A stretch of 51,395 nucleotides of DNA from Chlorobiota bacterium. GTDB taxonomy: Bacteria; Bacteroidota; Bacteroidia; Bacteroidales; JAADGE01. The stretch is from NCBI GenBank assembly GCA_013152535.1, contig JAADGE010000081.1, positions 1-51,395 of the forward strand. Direction: 5' to 3'. A program made the position numbers and the translations under genes. The notes beneath the pieces are model-generated. The model searched no databases. It had not been told where the DNA came from and worked only from the letters and a program-made list of their open reading frames with translations. Shown in pieces: positions 25,937 through 34,505 of the stretch (within the stretch, counting starts at the first letter, position 1; every line of letters starts with the position of its first letter).

Positions 25937-26346
25937 TTTTATGGTTTTTAATAAAATAGATTAAATCATAAATTATTGTAATTAAAAGTGTGTTATTTAG
26001 CATTTTATATTTAAAATGACGGATTTTATGCCGTAAGGTTGCAAGAAAATCGGATGATTTTTAAGAAGCTGGGAATTATTGCTTTGTAATTTTTTCGTGT
26101 ATTTTTTGATTTCGGAATGCCGAAAATATTTATGTTTTTGCGGTTATTCCTGCAATAAAGTATAATTTTCAGTTAAATGCTGACAGTTTATACTTGCAGC
26201 ATAATTAAAAGCTCCGATACAAGCTTTATAATCAGAAAATTTTTGTGTGTTCTGTTGACGGGTACAGGACAAATTTTTCCGGACTTCTTTCTTCACTTTT
26301 GAGAAGCAAAAGAGAAAAGTCGGACAATATCGCATTAAAATGAAGA
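25937..26346. other. 410-bp intergenic region
   Basis: This gap separates the TonB receptor start from the end of the FISUMP gene. It must hold the receptor promoter, but I see no exact TAnnTTTG on the minus strand. A 63-codon minus-strand open frame (26144-26335) contains a stretch with spaced cysteines (KACIGAFNYAASINC) but has no recognised family, no clear promoter and an odd start; it could be a gene fragment. I see no repeat or strong terminator here. Confidence 0.4.
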
Positions 26347-27135
26347 TTATTTATCTTTAAAAAAACGAACACTTAAACCATGTGTTTTTTCACATTTTTC
26401 AAAATCAACATTATGTTTGTATGCACTCATTTCAAAATGCCAAGCCATTTTTTCATTTTCTTCGGTATTACTCCAAAAATGAGAACTTGCTCCCAAACTT
26501 CTGTAAGTGCCGCGAGATGTTCTCAGCCCGCTGTAGAGTGTGTCAAACCCGGAATGTCCGATTTTAAGCTTTTCATAAACTTTTTTAGGATTATTTCCCA
26601 GATGATTGTATATTGCTTCCCATTCTTTTTTTGCAGGTAAATGCCAGCCTTCGGGAGCAATATTTTTGGCAGTTTCAAAATCATACAATAATCCGTGTTT
26701 TGTTGAATTATCCGTTTTATCTTCATAATGCCAATGATTACCGGTCTTTTTGGCATAATTTTCAGCCATAATAATAAATTCGCCGATTTTCATTACTTTA
26801 TATGTTTTCCCGTCAGTTTTATCTTTAAATGTGCCGTGACCGCAAACTGTACAAATTCCGTTTACAAAAACATGTTTATCCGTTCTTACAGCTCCGCAGA
26901 CAGAACATTCTTCACAATTATATTCCCAGTTATGTTTGTTTTCTCTGACCTTTCCGCATTTGGAACATTTTTCGCAATCCGAGGTCCAATTATGATTATT
27001 TTCTATAATTGTTCCGCAAACTGAACATTTCTCACAATCGTTTGATAAGTCATGTCCTTCGTTTCTGATTTTTCCGCAAACTGAACATTTACAACCTTCC
27101 CACCGGTGGAAACCTAATTTACATTTTAGTATCAT
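26347..27135 (-). CDS. FISUMP-domain protein with N-terminal Cys/His 20-residue repeats
   Basis: 262 residues with no signal peptide. Residues 14-98 contain a repeat with an exact 20-residue period for the first four copies: C-x2-C-G pairs at 17/20, 37/40, 57/60, 77/80, a last shifted pair at 95/98, with His at 28, 48, 68, 88 and a third Cys at 34, 54, 74. This spacing (C-x2-C-x7-H-x5-C) suggests one metal site per repeat (inference). Residues about 105-262 are a FISUMP domain: DGKTYKVMKIGEFIIMAENY, GLLYDFETAKNIAPEGWHLP, WEAIYNHLG, FWSNTE and GLSVRFFKD. FISUMP proteins are usually exported, so a leaderless form with a zinc-ribbon-like front is unusual. Function is unknown. Confidence 0.8.
   Translation of the reverse strand: MILKCKLGFHRWEGCKCSVCGKIRNEGHDLSNDCEKCSVCGTIIENNHNWTSDCEKCSKCGKVRENKHNWEYNCEECSVCGAVRTDKHVFVNGICTVCGHGTFKDKTDGKTYKVMKIGEFIIMAENYAKKTGNHWHYEDKTDNSTKHGLLYDFETAKNIAPEGWHLPAKKEWEAIYNHLGNNPKKVYEKLKIGHSGFDTLYSGLRTSRGTYRSLGASSHFWSNTEENEKMAWHFEMSAYKHNVDFEKCEKTHGLSVRFFKDK
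26842..27096 (-). repeat. 60-bp-period coding repeat (Cys/His units)
   Basis: Codons for residues about 14-98 of the FISUMP protein. On the plus strand the phrases TCCGCAAACTGAACATTT and TCCGCATTTGGAACATTT recur about every 60 bp, showing homology at DNA level and recent or maintained tandem duplication. Confidence 0.8.
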
Positions 27136-27178
27136 ATTTTTATGTTTTCAGATAAATAGCTATTCATTATTGTAAGCC

Positions 27179-27186
27179 CAAAAATA
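27179..27186 (-). promoter_or_regulatory. -7 box of the FISUMP gene
   Basis: On the minus strand this reads TATTTTTG, matching TAnnTTTG, 44 nt before the start codon. No -33 match is seen. Confidence 0.35.
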
Positions 27187-27288
27187 GTTATAATTTTTAT
27201 TTTATTATAATTTTAAATTTTTCACAGGTTTTTTTTGACTTCAAATTATTATAAGTCGGCAAATATTTATTGAATTGAGATACATATT

Positions 27289-27741
27289 TTATTTTCTTAT
27301 ATTATAAAAAAATGATGTAATTAAATCACTGCAATTTTCTTTTAATATTCCTGATTTAATTTTTGTTTTAGGGTGCAGAATATTTTTGTTAAATACCGAA
27401 TAACCTCTTTTGTCGTCATTTGTTCCGTAAATGATTTTTCCTATTTGTGCCCAATAAGTTGCACTGGCACACATCACACAGGGTTCAACTGTTACGTATA
27501 AAGTGCAGTCTTTTAAATATTTTGCTCCGAGAAAATTTGATGCTGCCGTAATTGCCTGCATTTCTGCATGTGCCGTTGCATCATTTAAAGTTTCGGTTAA
27601 GTTATGTGCTCTTGAAATAATCTGTTTGTTGCAAACAACCACGGCACCAACCGGTACTTCGTCTTTATCGTATGCCTTTTGAGCTTCTTTCAAAGCTTCT
27701 TTCATAAAATAATCATCGGTATAAAAATCAGTGTTTAGCAT
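27289..27741 (-). CDS. tadA: tRNA-specific adenosine deaminase
   Basis: Deaminates adenosine 34 of tRNA-Arg(ACG) to inosine. The 150-residue protein has the cytidine-deaminase zinc site HAE (His58, Glu60) and PCVMC (Cys88, Cys91), with VEP before it, and the typical VPVGAVVV entry strand. The length is normal. It is divergent from aspS, with about 87 bp between starts. A guanine deaminase or other nucleoside deaminase of the same fold is possible but less likely given the overall resemblance. Confidence 0.9.
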   Translation of the reverse strand: MLNTDFYTDDYFMKEALKEAQKAYDKDEVPVGAVVVCNKQIISRAHNLTETLNDATAHAEMQAITAASNFLGAKYLKDCTLYVTVEPCVMCASATYWAQIGKIIYGTNDDKRGYSVFNKNILHPKTKIKSGILKENCSDLITSFFYNIRK

Positions 27742-27795
27742 TTTCGGAAAATTAAAATAATAAAAAGAATTCTTATTTCATAATTTGTAAAGTTA

Positions 27796-27803
27796 TATAT
27801 TTG
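27796..27803 (+). promoter_or_regulatory. -7 box of aspS
   Basis: TATATTTG matches TAnnTTTG and ends 25 nt before the aspS start. No good -33 element is found. Confidence 0.45.
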
Positions 27804-27828
27804 TCGAAATTTATCAAAAATAATCAGA

Positions 27829-29577
27829 ATGTATCGAACACATAATTGCGGAGAATTAAGAATTAATAAGTTAGGCACGGAAGTAACATTAAGCGGATGG
27901 GTGCAGAAAGTACGAAAACTCGGCGGAATGACTTTTATTGATTTAAGAGATCGTTACGGCATTACCCAATTGGTTTTTAATGATGAAACAGATGCCGCAT
28001 TAAGCGAAAAAGCTCAAAAAACAGGTCGTGAATTTGTTGTAAAAATAAACGGAACGGTTACGGAACGCAGCAATAAAAACCCGGAGATACCGACCGGAGA
28101 TATTGAAATTATCGTAAAAAAGATGGAAGTTTTAAGCAAATCGGAAATTCCGCCGTTTACGATTGAAGAAAATACCGACGGCGGTGAAGAAATTCGTTTA
28201 AAATATCGTTATCTGGATTTAAGACGACCCGTTGTGCAAAAAGGGATTATTCTGCGTCATAAAATGGCACAGGAAATACGCAATTTTTTGAGTAATAAAG
28301 AGTTTCTGGAAATTGAAACACCTTTTTTGATAAAATCAACACCGGAAGGTGCACGTGATTTTGTGGTTCCTTCAAGAATGAGTGATGGTAAATTTTATGC
28401 ACTTCCGCAATCGCCGCAGGTTTTTAAACAATTACTGATGATCGGCGGATACGATAAGTATTTTCAACTGACAAAATGTTTCAGAGACGAGGATTTCAGA
28501 GCCGACAGGCAACCGGAATTTACACAGATTGACTGCGAAATGTCTTTTGTTGAAAGAGAAGATATCCTGACAACCTTTGAAGAAATGACAAAGCATCTTT
28601 TTAACAAAGTAATGAATGTTGATTTTCCGAATGCTTTTCCCAGAATAGAATATGACAAAGCTATGGAAAATTACGGTTCGGATAAACCGGATATTCGCTT
28701 TGAAATGAAAATTCACGACATCAGTAAACTTTCTCAAAATAAAGGTTTTAAAGTTTTTGATGATGCAGAATATGTTGGTGCAATTTGTGCCGAAGGATTG
28801 GCAACATATTCAAGAAAACAAACCGACAAATTAATTGATTTTGTAAAACGACCTCAAATAGGAGCAAAGGGTTTGGTTTATGTAAAATATAACGAAGACG
28901 GAACTTTTAAATCATCGGTTGATAAATTTTATTCTCCGGAAGATTTAAAAACTTGGGCAGAAGCTTTGTCGGCAAAACCGGGCGATTTAATTTTGGTAAT
29001 GTCCGGCGAGAAATCAAAAACCTTAACGGCACTCGGAGAGTTACGCCTTGAAATGGGTGAAAGATTAAATTTGAGAGATAAAAATAAATTTGCTCCGCTT
29101 TGGATTATTGATTTTCCGCTTTTTGAAAAAGATGAAGAAACCGGGCAGTTTCATGCCATGCATCACCCTTTTACATCGCCGAAACCGGGCGAATTTAATT
29201 TGTTGGAGACAAACCCGGAAGCAGTAAAAGCAAATGCCTATGATTTGGTTATTAACGGGAATGAAATAGGCGGCGGATCTATTCGTATTCATAATACGGA
29301 AATGCAGGAAAAAATGTTTGAACATCTCGGATTTACCAAAGAAGGTGCCGAAGAGCAATTCGGGTTTTTAATGAAGGCTTTTAAATACGGTGCACCGCCT
29401 CACGGCGGTATTGCTTTCGGCCTTGACCGCTGGGTTGCTTTGTTTAACGGGTCTGACAGTATCAGAGACGTTATGGCATTTCCGAAAAATAATGCAGGTC
29501 GTGATTTAATGATTGATGCACCCGCTGAAATTGATGAACAACAGTTGACGGATTTGCATTTAAAAATTGTAAAATAA
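27829..29577 (+). CDS. aspS: Aspartate--tRNA ligase
   Basis: Class II synthetase that charges tRNA-Asp. At 582 residues it is the bacterial-type enzyme. The N-terminal OB-fold anticodon-binding domain holds [26 protein letters not shown]. Motif 2 is [18 protein letters not shown], a GAD-type insertion lies in the middle (about 290-410), and motif 3 is [15 protein letters not shown]. Late [11 protein letters not shown] and [13 protein letters not shown] segments are typical. It stands alone on the plus strand between divergent tadA and the repeat-bearing spacer. Confidence 0.97.
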   Translation: MYRTHNCGELRINKLGTEVTLSGWVQKVRKLGGMTFIDLRDRYGITQLVFNDETDAALSEKAQKTGREFVVKINGTVTERSNKNPEIPTGDIEIIVKKMEVLSKSEIPPFTIEENTDGGEEIRLKYRYLDLRRPVVQKGIILRHKMAQEIRNFLSNKEFLEIETPFLIKSTPEGARDFVVPSRMSDGKFYALPQSPQVFKQLLMIGGYDKYFQLTKCFRDEDFRADRQPEFTQIDCEMSFVEREDILTTFEEMTKHLFNKVMNVDFPNAFPRIEYDKAMENYGSDKPDIRFEMKIHDISKLSQNKGFKVFDDAEYVGAICAEGLATYSRKQTDKLIDFVKRPQIGAKGLVYVKYNEDGTFKSSVDKFYSPEDLKTWAEALSAKPGDLILVMSGEKSKTLTALGELRLEMGERLNLRDKNKFAPLWIIDFPLFEKDEETGQFHAMHHPFTSPKPGEFNLLETNPEAVKANAYDLVINGNEIGGGSIRIHNTEMQEKMFEHLGFTKEGAEEQFGFLMKAFKYGAPPHGGIAFGLDRWVALFNGSDSIRDVMAFPKNNAGRDLMIDAPAEIDEQQLTDLHLKIVK

Positions 29578-29589
29578 AAAATTTTGTAC

Positions 29590-29629
29590 CGTAACGCAGA
29601 AACAGTTTGCGGCTGTTTCTGTTGTTATG
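29590..29629 (+). terminator. Hairpin after aspS, possible terminator
   Basis: CAGAAACAG (29597-29605) and CTGTTTCTG (29613-29621) form a 9-bp stem with a 7-nt loop, extended after a small bulge by CGTAAC/GTTATG. The tail is only moderately T-rich (TATCTCTTTTAA), so it may be a terminator or part of the adjacent repeat element. Confidence 0.5.
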
Positions 29630-29645
29630 CGTATCTCTTTTAACC

Positions 29646-29774
29646 AACCTGACAGGTTTCCAAATTTTACAAATATCCGTGCCACGCTGCAGCGTGGCAC
29701 GGTTCATTTAAGCACGGTTCCGGATACAAGCCCAACCCCCTGATTTCCGACTGTAAACAAAAACCTGTCAGGTT
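29646..29774. repeat. 129-bp element bounded by 14-bp inverted repeats
   Basis: AACCTGACAGGTTT (29646-29659) and its exact reverse complement AAACCTGTCAGGTT (29761-29774) bound a 101-bp interior. Each end is itself palindromic (AACCTG-A-CAGGTT). The interior contains a perfect 26-bp palindrome and a 9-bp direct repeat GCACGGTTC (at about 29697 and 29712), and is visibly richer in G and C than the surroundings. No open frame spans it. It looks like a REP- or MITE-like non-coding repeat, although no second copy is in the window to prove mobility. Confidence 0.65.
29677..29702. repeat. Perfect 26-bp palindrome
   Basis: The half-site CCGTGCCACGCTG is followed at once by its exact reverse complement, with no spacer. 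As DNA it is a perfect palindrome; as RNA it would form a strong hairpin only with a few unpaired loop bases. It sits centrally within the inverted-repeat element. Confidence 0.85.
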
Positions 29775-29797
29775 CTTATATTTAACGAAATGTCGTA

Positions 29798-30286
29798 TTA
29801 TTTTGCAAAACGCTCATCATCTTTCGTTTTCTCGAGCTTATAAACATTATCGTTCAGCCATCCGGTTTTTGTTGTATTTCTGTTATCAAATTCCGGCACG
29901 AAAGGCTTTATGTCTAAAAGAGGTGTACCTTCTAAAATGTCAATATCTTCAATGTATAATATATTTTTTTCGATTTTATTAAGTCGAACAATTGACATAC
30001 CAATTGAATTTGGTCTGCTCGGTGCACGTACACGTATCGAAAAAATTCCATGTTTACGATTATCCATAAACGGTTTCACTTTTAAGGATGTTTTTTTTGA
30101 TAAATGAAAATGATAAATTAAGATAATATGAGAAAATTCTTCTAAATCCTGCAATCCTTCGCTAAATTCAGGAAATACTTCAACTTCGCCTTTACCGTCG
30201 GAAGCTGTGGGTTGAATGGGTGTTCCTTTCTGCTCTTTGAAAGGCGAATGAATTATTCCGATTGGTTTGTATATAATTTCAGTCAT
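29798..30286 (-). CDS. trmO: tRNA (N6-threonylcarbamoyladenosine 37-N6)-methyltransferase, TrmO family
   Basis: SAM-dependent enzyme that methylates t6A37 to m6t6A37 in some threonine tRNAs. The 162-residue product begins IIYKPIGIIHSPF and carries the family block HGIFSIRVRAPSRPNSIGMSIVRL and the later LDIKPFVPEFD. This is the short form lacking the C-terminal extension of E. coli TrmO. It begins 16 nt after the PfkB kinase stop on the same strand, so they are likely an operon. Confidence 0.88.
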   Translation of the reverse strand: MTEIIYKPIGIIHSPFKEQKGTPIQPTASDGKGEVEVFPEFSEGLQDLEEFSHIILIYHFHLSKKTSLKVKPFMDNRKHGIFSIRVRAPSRPNSIGMSIVRLNKIEKNILYIEDIDILEGTPLLDIKPFVPEFDNRNTTKTGWLNDNVYKLEKTKDDERFAK

Positions 30287-30302
30287 TTTATTTTATAAAA
30301 AC

Positions 30303-31235
30303 TTATAAGCTGTTTTCATCAATATTAAAACTTGTAAGGTCAATAAATTTTTTAACTCTGTATGAAATTTCTTTTTTAGTAAGGTTTTGAATTCTTTCCG
30401 TCCCGAATTTTTCGATATTAAAAGATGCCATAACAGAACCAATAATCAAAGCATTTTTCATATTATCAAAAGACAAATCATCAGTTTTTGCCAAGTAACC
30501 TATAAATCCGCCGGCAAAAGTGTCGCCGGCACCCGTCGGGTCAAAAACTGATTTTAAAGGCAGTGCCGGAGCACTGAAAATATTTCCGTTTTTGTTGAAA
30601 AGCAAAGCTCCGTGAGCACCCTTTTTTATAATTAAAAAACTCGGACCGTCGGCAAGAATTTTTTCGGCAGCCGAAAGCAAAGACTGTTCGCCGGAAAGTT
30701 GTTGAGCTTCTTCATCATTAATACAAAGTAAATCAACCGTTGAAACTGTTTTTTTTAAATCTTCGGGTGTTTTATCCATCCAAAAATTCATAGTGTCCAT
30801 CATCACAAATTTCGGTCTTTTATTCATACGATTAATTACTAATCGTTGTATTGAGGGTGTTAAATTACCGAGCATTAAGTATTCGGAATTTTGGTAAGCA
30901 TCAGGAACAACAGGGTCGAAAGTTGCCAAAGAGTTTAATTCTGTAATTAAAGTATCGCGAACATTCATATCATCATGATATTTTCCTGACCAAAAAAATG
31001 TTTTTTCACCTTTTTTAATTTGAATTCCGCGAATATCAATTTGGTGTTTTTTCAACATATTCAGGTAGTCTTGCGGAAAGTCGTCTCCCACAACGGAAAT
31101 TAAATTTGTGTTTTTTTCGAAATAAGAAGCCGATAAGGCAACATATGTTCCGGCTCCTCCTATAATTTTATCGGTTTTTCCGAATGGTGTTTCTATTGCA
31201 TCAAAAGCAACAGTTCCTACAACAGTTAAACTCAT
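30303..31235 (-). CDS. PfkB-family sugar/nucleoside kinase
   Basis: A 310-residue ribokinase-fold kinase. The N-terminal GGAGTYVALSASYF segment is the substrate-binding glycine motif, and FDPTGAGDTFAGGFIGYL is the PfkB signature with the catalytic Asp. The central sequence (FVMMDTMNFWMDKTPEDLKKTV, DLLCINDEEAQQLSG) is characteristic of Bacteroidota kinases whose substrate is not firmly assigned. Adenosine, ribose or fructose-type substrates cannot be told apart here. trmO follows closely. Confidence 0.88.
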   Translation of the reverse strand: MSLTVVGTVAFDAIETPFGKTDKIIGGAGTYVALSASYFEKNTNLISVVGDDFPQDYLNMLKKHQIDIRGIQIKKGEKTFFWSGKYHDDMNVRDTLITELNSLATFDPVVPDAYQNSEYLMLGNLTPSIQRLVINRMNKRPKFVMMDTMNFWMDKTPEDLKKTVSTVDLLCINDEEAQQLSGEQSLLSAAEKILADGPSFLIIKKGAHGALLFNKNGNIFSAPALPLKSVFDPTGAGDTFAGGFIGYLAKTDDLSFDNMKNALIIGSVMASFNIEKFGTERIQNLTKKEISYRVKKFIDLTSFNIDENSL

Positions 31236-31272
31236 TAAGTTTTGTTTTTTAGTGAAATTTTCTGCAAATATA

Positions 31273-31302
31273 TTTGTTTTTTAAAAAATCGTATTACTTT
31301 TG
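31273..31302 (+). promoter_or_regulatory. Promoter of tRNA-Asn
   Basis: TTTG (31273-31276) and TACTTTTG (31295-31302) are spaced by 18 bp, close to the Bacteroidota consensus TTTG-N19-21-TAnnTTTG. The predicted transcription start is about 13 nt before the mature tRNA. A CAAATATA at 31265-31272 may be the -7 box of the divergent PfkB kinase gene. Confidence 0.6.
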
Positions 31303-31321
31303 CATCGCTAAATTAAAAAAT

Positions 31322-31395
31322 TCCTCCTTAGCTCAGTTGGTTAGAGCGTCGGACTGTTAATCCGCAGGTCCTAGGTTCAAGTCCTAGAGGAGGAG
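31322..31395 (+). tRNA. tRNA-Asn (anticodon GUU)
   Basis: The 74-nt cloverleaf has acceptor arm UCCUCCU/AGGAGGA with discriminator G, D arm GCUC/GAGC and T arm CUAGG-UUCAAGU-CCUAG. In the anticodon loop CUGUUAA, GUU sits at 34-36. CCA is not encoded. A terminator follows directly. Confidence 0.96.
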
Positions 31396-31397
31396 CT

Positions 31398-31427
31398 AAA
31401 AAGACAGCTTTATCGGCTGTCTTTTTT
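31398..31427. terminator. Bidirectional terminator of tRNA-Asn and the phosphatase gene
   Basis: AAAAAGACAGC and GCTGTCTTTTTT form an 11-bp stem around TTTATCG. On the plus strand it ends tRNA-Asn transcription; on the minus strand the stem contains the stop of the metallophosphatase gene and is followed by an A/T tail from the tRNA side. Confidence 0.85.
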
Positions 31428-32171
31428 ATTTATCTTCTTCAAATCAATATTTTCCTGACAAATAAGTTCTTTTGTGTCTAAATTAAAACAACAAAGTTTG
31501 CCTAATTGCTTGTAATCATAGATTTTGTGCGGCTTAGTGTAAACGCAGCCGTTGTCTAAATTGATAATATGATTATTCTGTTTAGCTTGTTTTAAAATTT
31601 TTTTATAGTAAGTAGGGCTGTGTCCGGTAATTATACTTTTTCCTTTTGCTTTTTTCTTGTTGTATTTAAAGTTTCTGATATTCAATAATATATTAGCATC
31701 GCTAAACGGGTTTTCTTTTTTGAAATCAAAACCGGCATGAACCAAAAAATAATCTTCAAGTTCGATATAATACGGTAAAGATTTCATAAATTTTCGATAT
31801 TTTTTCCTGAGTTTTTTCTTTTTATTAAGAAGGTCTGTACTGTTATTTAGTTTTTGAACATAAAAATAAAACGATTTTTCATCATATTCTTTTTCTGCCT
31901 GAAGCATTTGATATTCATGATTTCCCGATAAAGGAATTACATTGGGGAATTCTTTTTTAAGTTTAATAATGATATCTAAAACCCCGCTGCTGTCGGGACC
32001 TCTGTCAATATAATCCCCTAAAAAGTACAAAGTATCTTCGGAAGTAATTTGAAGTTTACTCAATAATGATTGCAGTGTTTTACTGCAACCGTGAATGTCA
32101 GAAATTGCCAAACGTCTGCCGGATTTTTCTGATTGTGATAAAACTCGTTGTTTGTTCGTATTTTTCAGCAT
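31410..32171 (-). CDS. Metallophosphoesterase, PrpE/ApaH-like Ser/Thr phosphatase fold
   Basis: 253-residue cytoplasmic phosphatase with the PPP-family metal motifs in order: DIHG (Asp25, His27), GDYIDRG (Asp53), GNHE (Asn84, His85), then a late HAGFD and ITGHSP. Such bacterial enzymes dephosphorylate phosphoserine/threonine or cleave Ap4A; which one applies is not clear. A Lys-rich stretch at about 115-128 lies on the surface-loop region. It is divergent from the M3 peptidase gene. Confidence 0.88.
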   Translation of the reverse strand: MLKNTNKQRVLSQSEKSGRRLAISDIHGCSKTLQSLLSKLQITSEDTLYFLGDYIDRGPDSSGVLDIIIKLKKEFPNVIPLSGNHEYQMLQAEKEYDEKSFYFYVQKLNNSTDLLNKKKKLRKKYRKFMKSLPYYIELEDYFLVHAGFDFKKENPFSDANILLNIRNFKYNKKKAKGKSIITGHSPTYYKKILKQAKQNNHIINLDNGCVYTKPHKIYDYKQLGKLCCFNLDTKELICQENIDLKKINKKDSR

Positions 32172-32246
32172 TTTGTACGAAAAGTTAACATAAATAAAAA
32201 ATATTAAGCAAATTTGTAATGTTAAAATAAATAAAATTAAATTAAT

Positions 32247-34367
32247 ATGAAGAAACTTTTTTTTTATTTCGTATCTGTATTGATTTTATTCAGTGCATGT
32301 AATCAAAATGATAAAACCGTGAAAAATAATCCTTTGTTAGTTGCTGAGTTTGACACACCGTTTAAAGTGCCGCCGTTTTCAAAAATTAAGAATAAAGATT
32401 ATTTGCCTGCATTTAAAGAGGCAATGAAAATTCAAAAGGGAGAAATTGACGCTATTGTTAATAATTCCGAAGAGCCAACATTTAAAAATACTTTGGTTGC
32501 TCTTGATAACAGCGGAGAATTGCTTAACAGGGTCAGTAATATTTTCTTTAATTTAAAAAGTGCCGATACCAATGACAGTATCAACGAAATTGCAAAAGAA
32601 GTGTCTCCGCTTTTATCGCAGCACAGTGATGATATTGCTTTGAACGAAGGTTTGTTTAAACGTGTTAAAGCTGTTTACGACAAACAAGATGATTTGAATT
32701 TGAACACCGAACAAAAAATGCTTCTTAAAAGAGTGTATGAAAACTTTGTGAGAGGCGGAGCAAATTTATCCGGCAAACAAAAAGAACGTTTCCGAGATAT
32801 AAACAAGCAACTTTCGATGTTGACATTGAAATTCGGTGAAAACTTACTGAACGAAAATAATGCTTTTGAATTAGTAATTGATAATAAAGCAGACCTTGCA
32901 GGTTTGCCTGAAACTGTTATTTCCGCAGCAAAAGAAACTGCCGAAGCAAAAGGATATAAAGATAAATGGGTGTTTACACTTCAAAAACCGAGTTTAATAC
33001 CTTTTTTAACATATTCCGAAAACAGAGCTTTACGAGAAAAGATTTTTAAAGCATACATAAACAGAGGCGATAATAACAATGATAATGATAATAAAGATGT
33101 TATTAAACAAATAGTAAATCTTCGTGTTGAAAGAGCACATATGTTGGGTTTTAAAACGCATGCGGATTATATTTTAGCCGTAAACATGGCTAAAACGCCT
33201 AAAAATGTTTTTGATTTATTGAATAAAGTTTGGAAACCGGCATTGAAAACAGCCAAACAGGAAGCTGCCGATATTCAGACAATGATAAACAAAGACGGAA
33301 AGAATTTTAAACTTCAGCCCTGGGATTGGTGGTATTATTCCGAAAAAATACGAAAAGAACGTTATGATTTGGATGAAGAAGCATTACGACCGTATTTTAA
33401 ATTGGAAAATGTAAGAAAGGGGATGTTTCTGTTAGCTAATAAATTATACGGTATCACCTTTACTCCTTTAAAAGATGTTCCCGTCTATAATAAAGATGTA
33501 TCGGTATTTGAAGTAAAAGATGCCGACGGAAGTTATATAGGAATTTATTATGTTGATTATTTTCCGCGTAAAAGTAAAAAAGGCGGAGCTTGGATGACAA
33601 GTTTCACGAAACAATCGCACATAAAAGGAAAAGACGTTAAACCGATAGTTATGAATGTTACAAATTTTTCGAAACCGACGGGAGATAAACCGGCATTATT
33701 GAGTTTTGAAGAAGTTGAAACGATGTTTCATGAATTCGGACATGCTTTACACGGATTATTATCCGAATGCACTTATAATACACTTTCGGGAACTTCCGTT
33801 GCTCGTGATTTTGTTGAATTACCCTCACAAGTTATGGAAAATTGGGCATCTGAACCCGAAATGTTAAAACTATATGCCAAAAATTATAAAACCGGTGAAG
33901 TTATTCCCGATGAGCTCATTCAAAAAATACAAAACAGTAAACAGTTTAATCAAGGATTTATTACGGTTGAATATATGGCTGCTGCTTATTTGGATATGTA
34001 TTGGCATACAATGAAAGAAAAAAATGACAGTTTAGATGTTACTGAATTTGAAAATAACGTATTTAAAAAAATCGGGTTAATTCCGGAAATAATATCGCGT
34101 TATCGCAGTACTAATTTTGCACATATTTTCAGCGGCGGATATTCTGCCGGATATTACGGATACCAATGGGCTGCTGTTTTGGATGCTGATGCTTTTCAGG
34201 CATTTAAAGAAACCGGAGATATTTTTAATAAAAATGTTGCAACATCTTTCAGGAATAATCTTTTATCGAAAGGCGGAACAGACGACCCGATGAATTTATA
34301 TATAAAATTCAGAGGTAAGAAACCTACTCCTGATGCCTTGCTGAAAAGGCTCGGATTTAGTGAATAA
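32247..34367 (+). CDS. dcp: M3-family peptidyl-dipeptidase, lipoprotein
   Basis: A zinc metallopeptidase that releases dipeptides from the C-terminus of peptides (Dcp type). The signal ends in the lipobox LFSAC with Cys18, which places it in the periplasm or outer membrane instead of the cytoplasm. The zinc site is HEFGH (His495, Glu496, His499) with the third ligand Glu524 in DFVELPSQVMENW. The SGGYSAGYYGYQWA block near the C-terminus is the M3 substrate-binding region. Length 706 fits. Together with M1, S41 and C39-like enzymes in the window it suggests peptide use (inference). Confidence 0.93.
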   Translation: MKKLFFYFVSVLILFSACNQNDKTVKNNPLLVAEFDTPFKVPPFSKIKNKDYLPAFKEAMKIQKGEIDAIVNNSEEPTFKNTLVALDNSGELLNRVSNIFFNLKSADTNDSINEIAKEVSPLLSQHSDDIALNEGLFKRVKAVYDKQDDLNLNTEQKMLLKRVYENFVRGGANLSGKQKERFRDINKQLSMLTLKFGENLLNENNAFELVIDNKADLAGLPETVISAAKETAEAKGYKDKWVFTLQKPSLIPFLTYSENRALREKIFKAYINRGDNNNDNDNKDVIKQIVNLRVERAHMLGFKTHADYILAVNMAKTPKNVFDLLNKVWKPALKTAKQEAADIQTMINKDGKNFKLQPWDWWYYSEKIRKERYDLDEEALRPYFKLENVRKGMFLLANKLYGITFTPLKDVPVYNKDVSVFEVKDADGSYIGIYYVDYFPRKSKKGGAWMTSFTKQSHIKGKDVKPIVMNVTNFSKPTGDKPALLSFEEVETMFHEFGHALHGLLSECTYNTLSGTSVARDFVELPSQVMENWASEPEMLKLYAKNYKTGEVIPDELIQKIQNSKQFNQGFITVEYMAAAYLDMYWHTMKEKNDSLDVTEFENNVFKKIGLIPEIISRYRSTNFAHIFSGGYSAGYYGYQWAAVLDADAFQAFKETGDIFNKNVATSFRNNLLSKGGTDDPMNLYIKFRGKKPTPDALLKRLGFSE

Positions 34368-34394
34368 ATAAAAATGTGGTTTATTAAACAGTTA

Positions 34395-34423
34395 AGTCGG
34401 GTGAAATTTTGCCCGGCTTTTTT
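34395..34423 (+). terminator. Rho-independent terminator of dcp
   Basis: AGTCGGG (34395-34401) pairs with CCCGGCT (34412-34418) with one T-G wobble and a 10-nt loop, followed by a run of T. Confidence 0.85.
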
Positions 34424-34449
34424 GTAAATACAGCCTGAATTGTAAGTTT

Positions 34450-34480
34450 TTTGCCGTAAGTATAAAAATTTTTACATTTG
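34450..34480 (+). promoter_or_regulatory. Full consensus promoter of the ribbon-helix-helix gene
   Basis: TTTG (34450-34453), a 19-bp spacer, then TACATTTG (34473-34480) give a complete Bacteroidota promoter, the best in the window. Transcription should begin near 34487. That leaves only about 4 nt before ATG 34491 but about 19 nt before ATG 34506, which decides the start of the next gene in favour of the latter. Confidence 0.7.
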
Positions 34481-34505
34481 CAGCATAAAAATGTTAATTT
34501 CATAT

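Noticed and set aside
26144-26335. 63-codon minus-strand open frame
   Set aside because: No family, no promoter and no conserved domain visible; kept only as a note in the intergenic entry.
27216-27265. GACTT...AAGTC stem between FISUMP and tadA as a terminator
   Set aside because: The stem has five base pairs and its T-run is on the wrong side for the minus-strand tadA gene.
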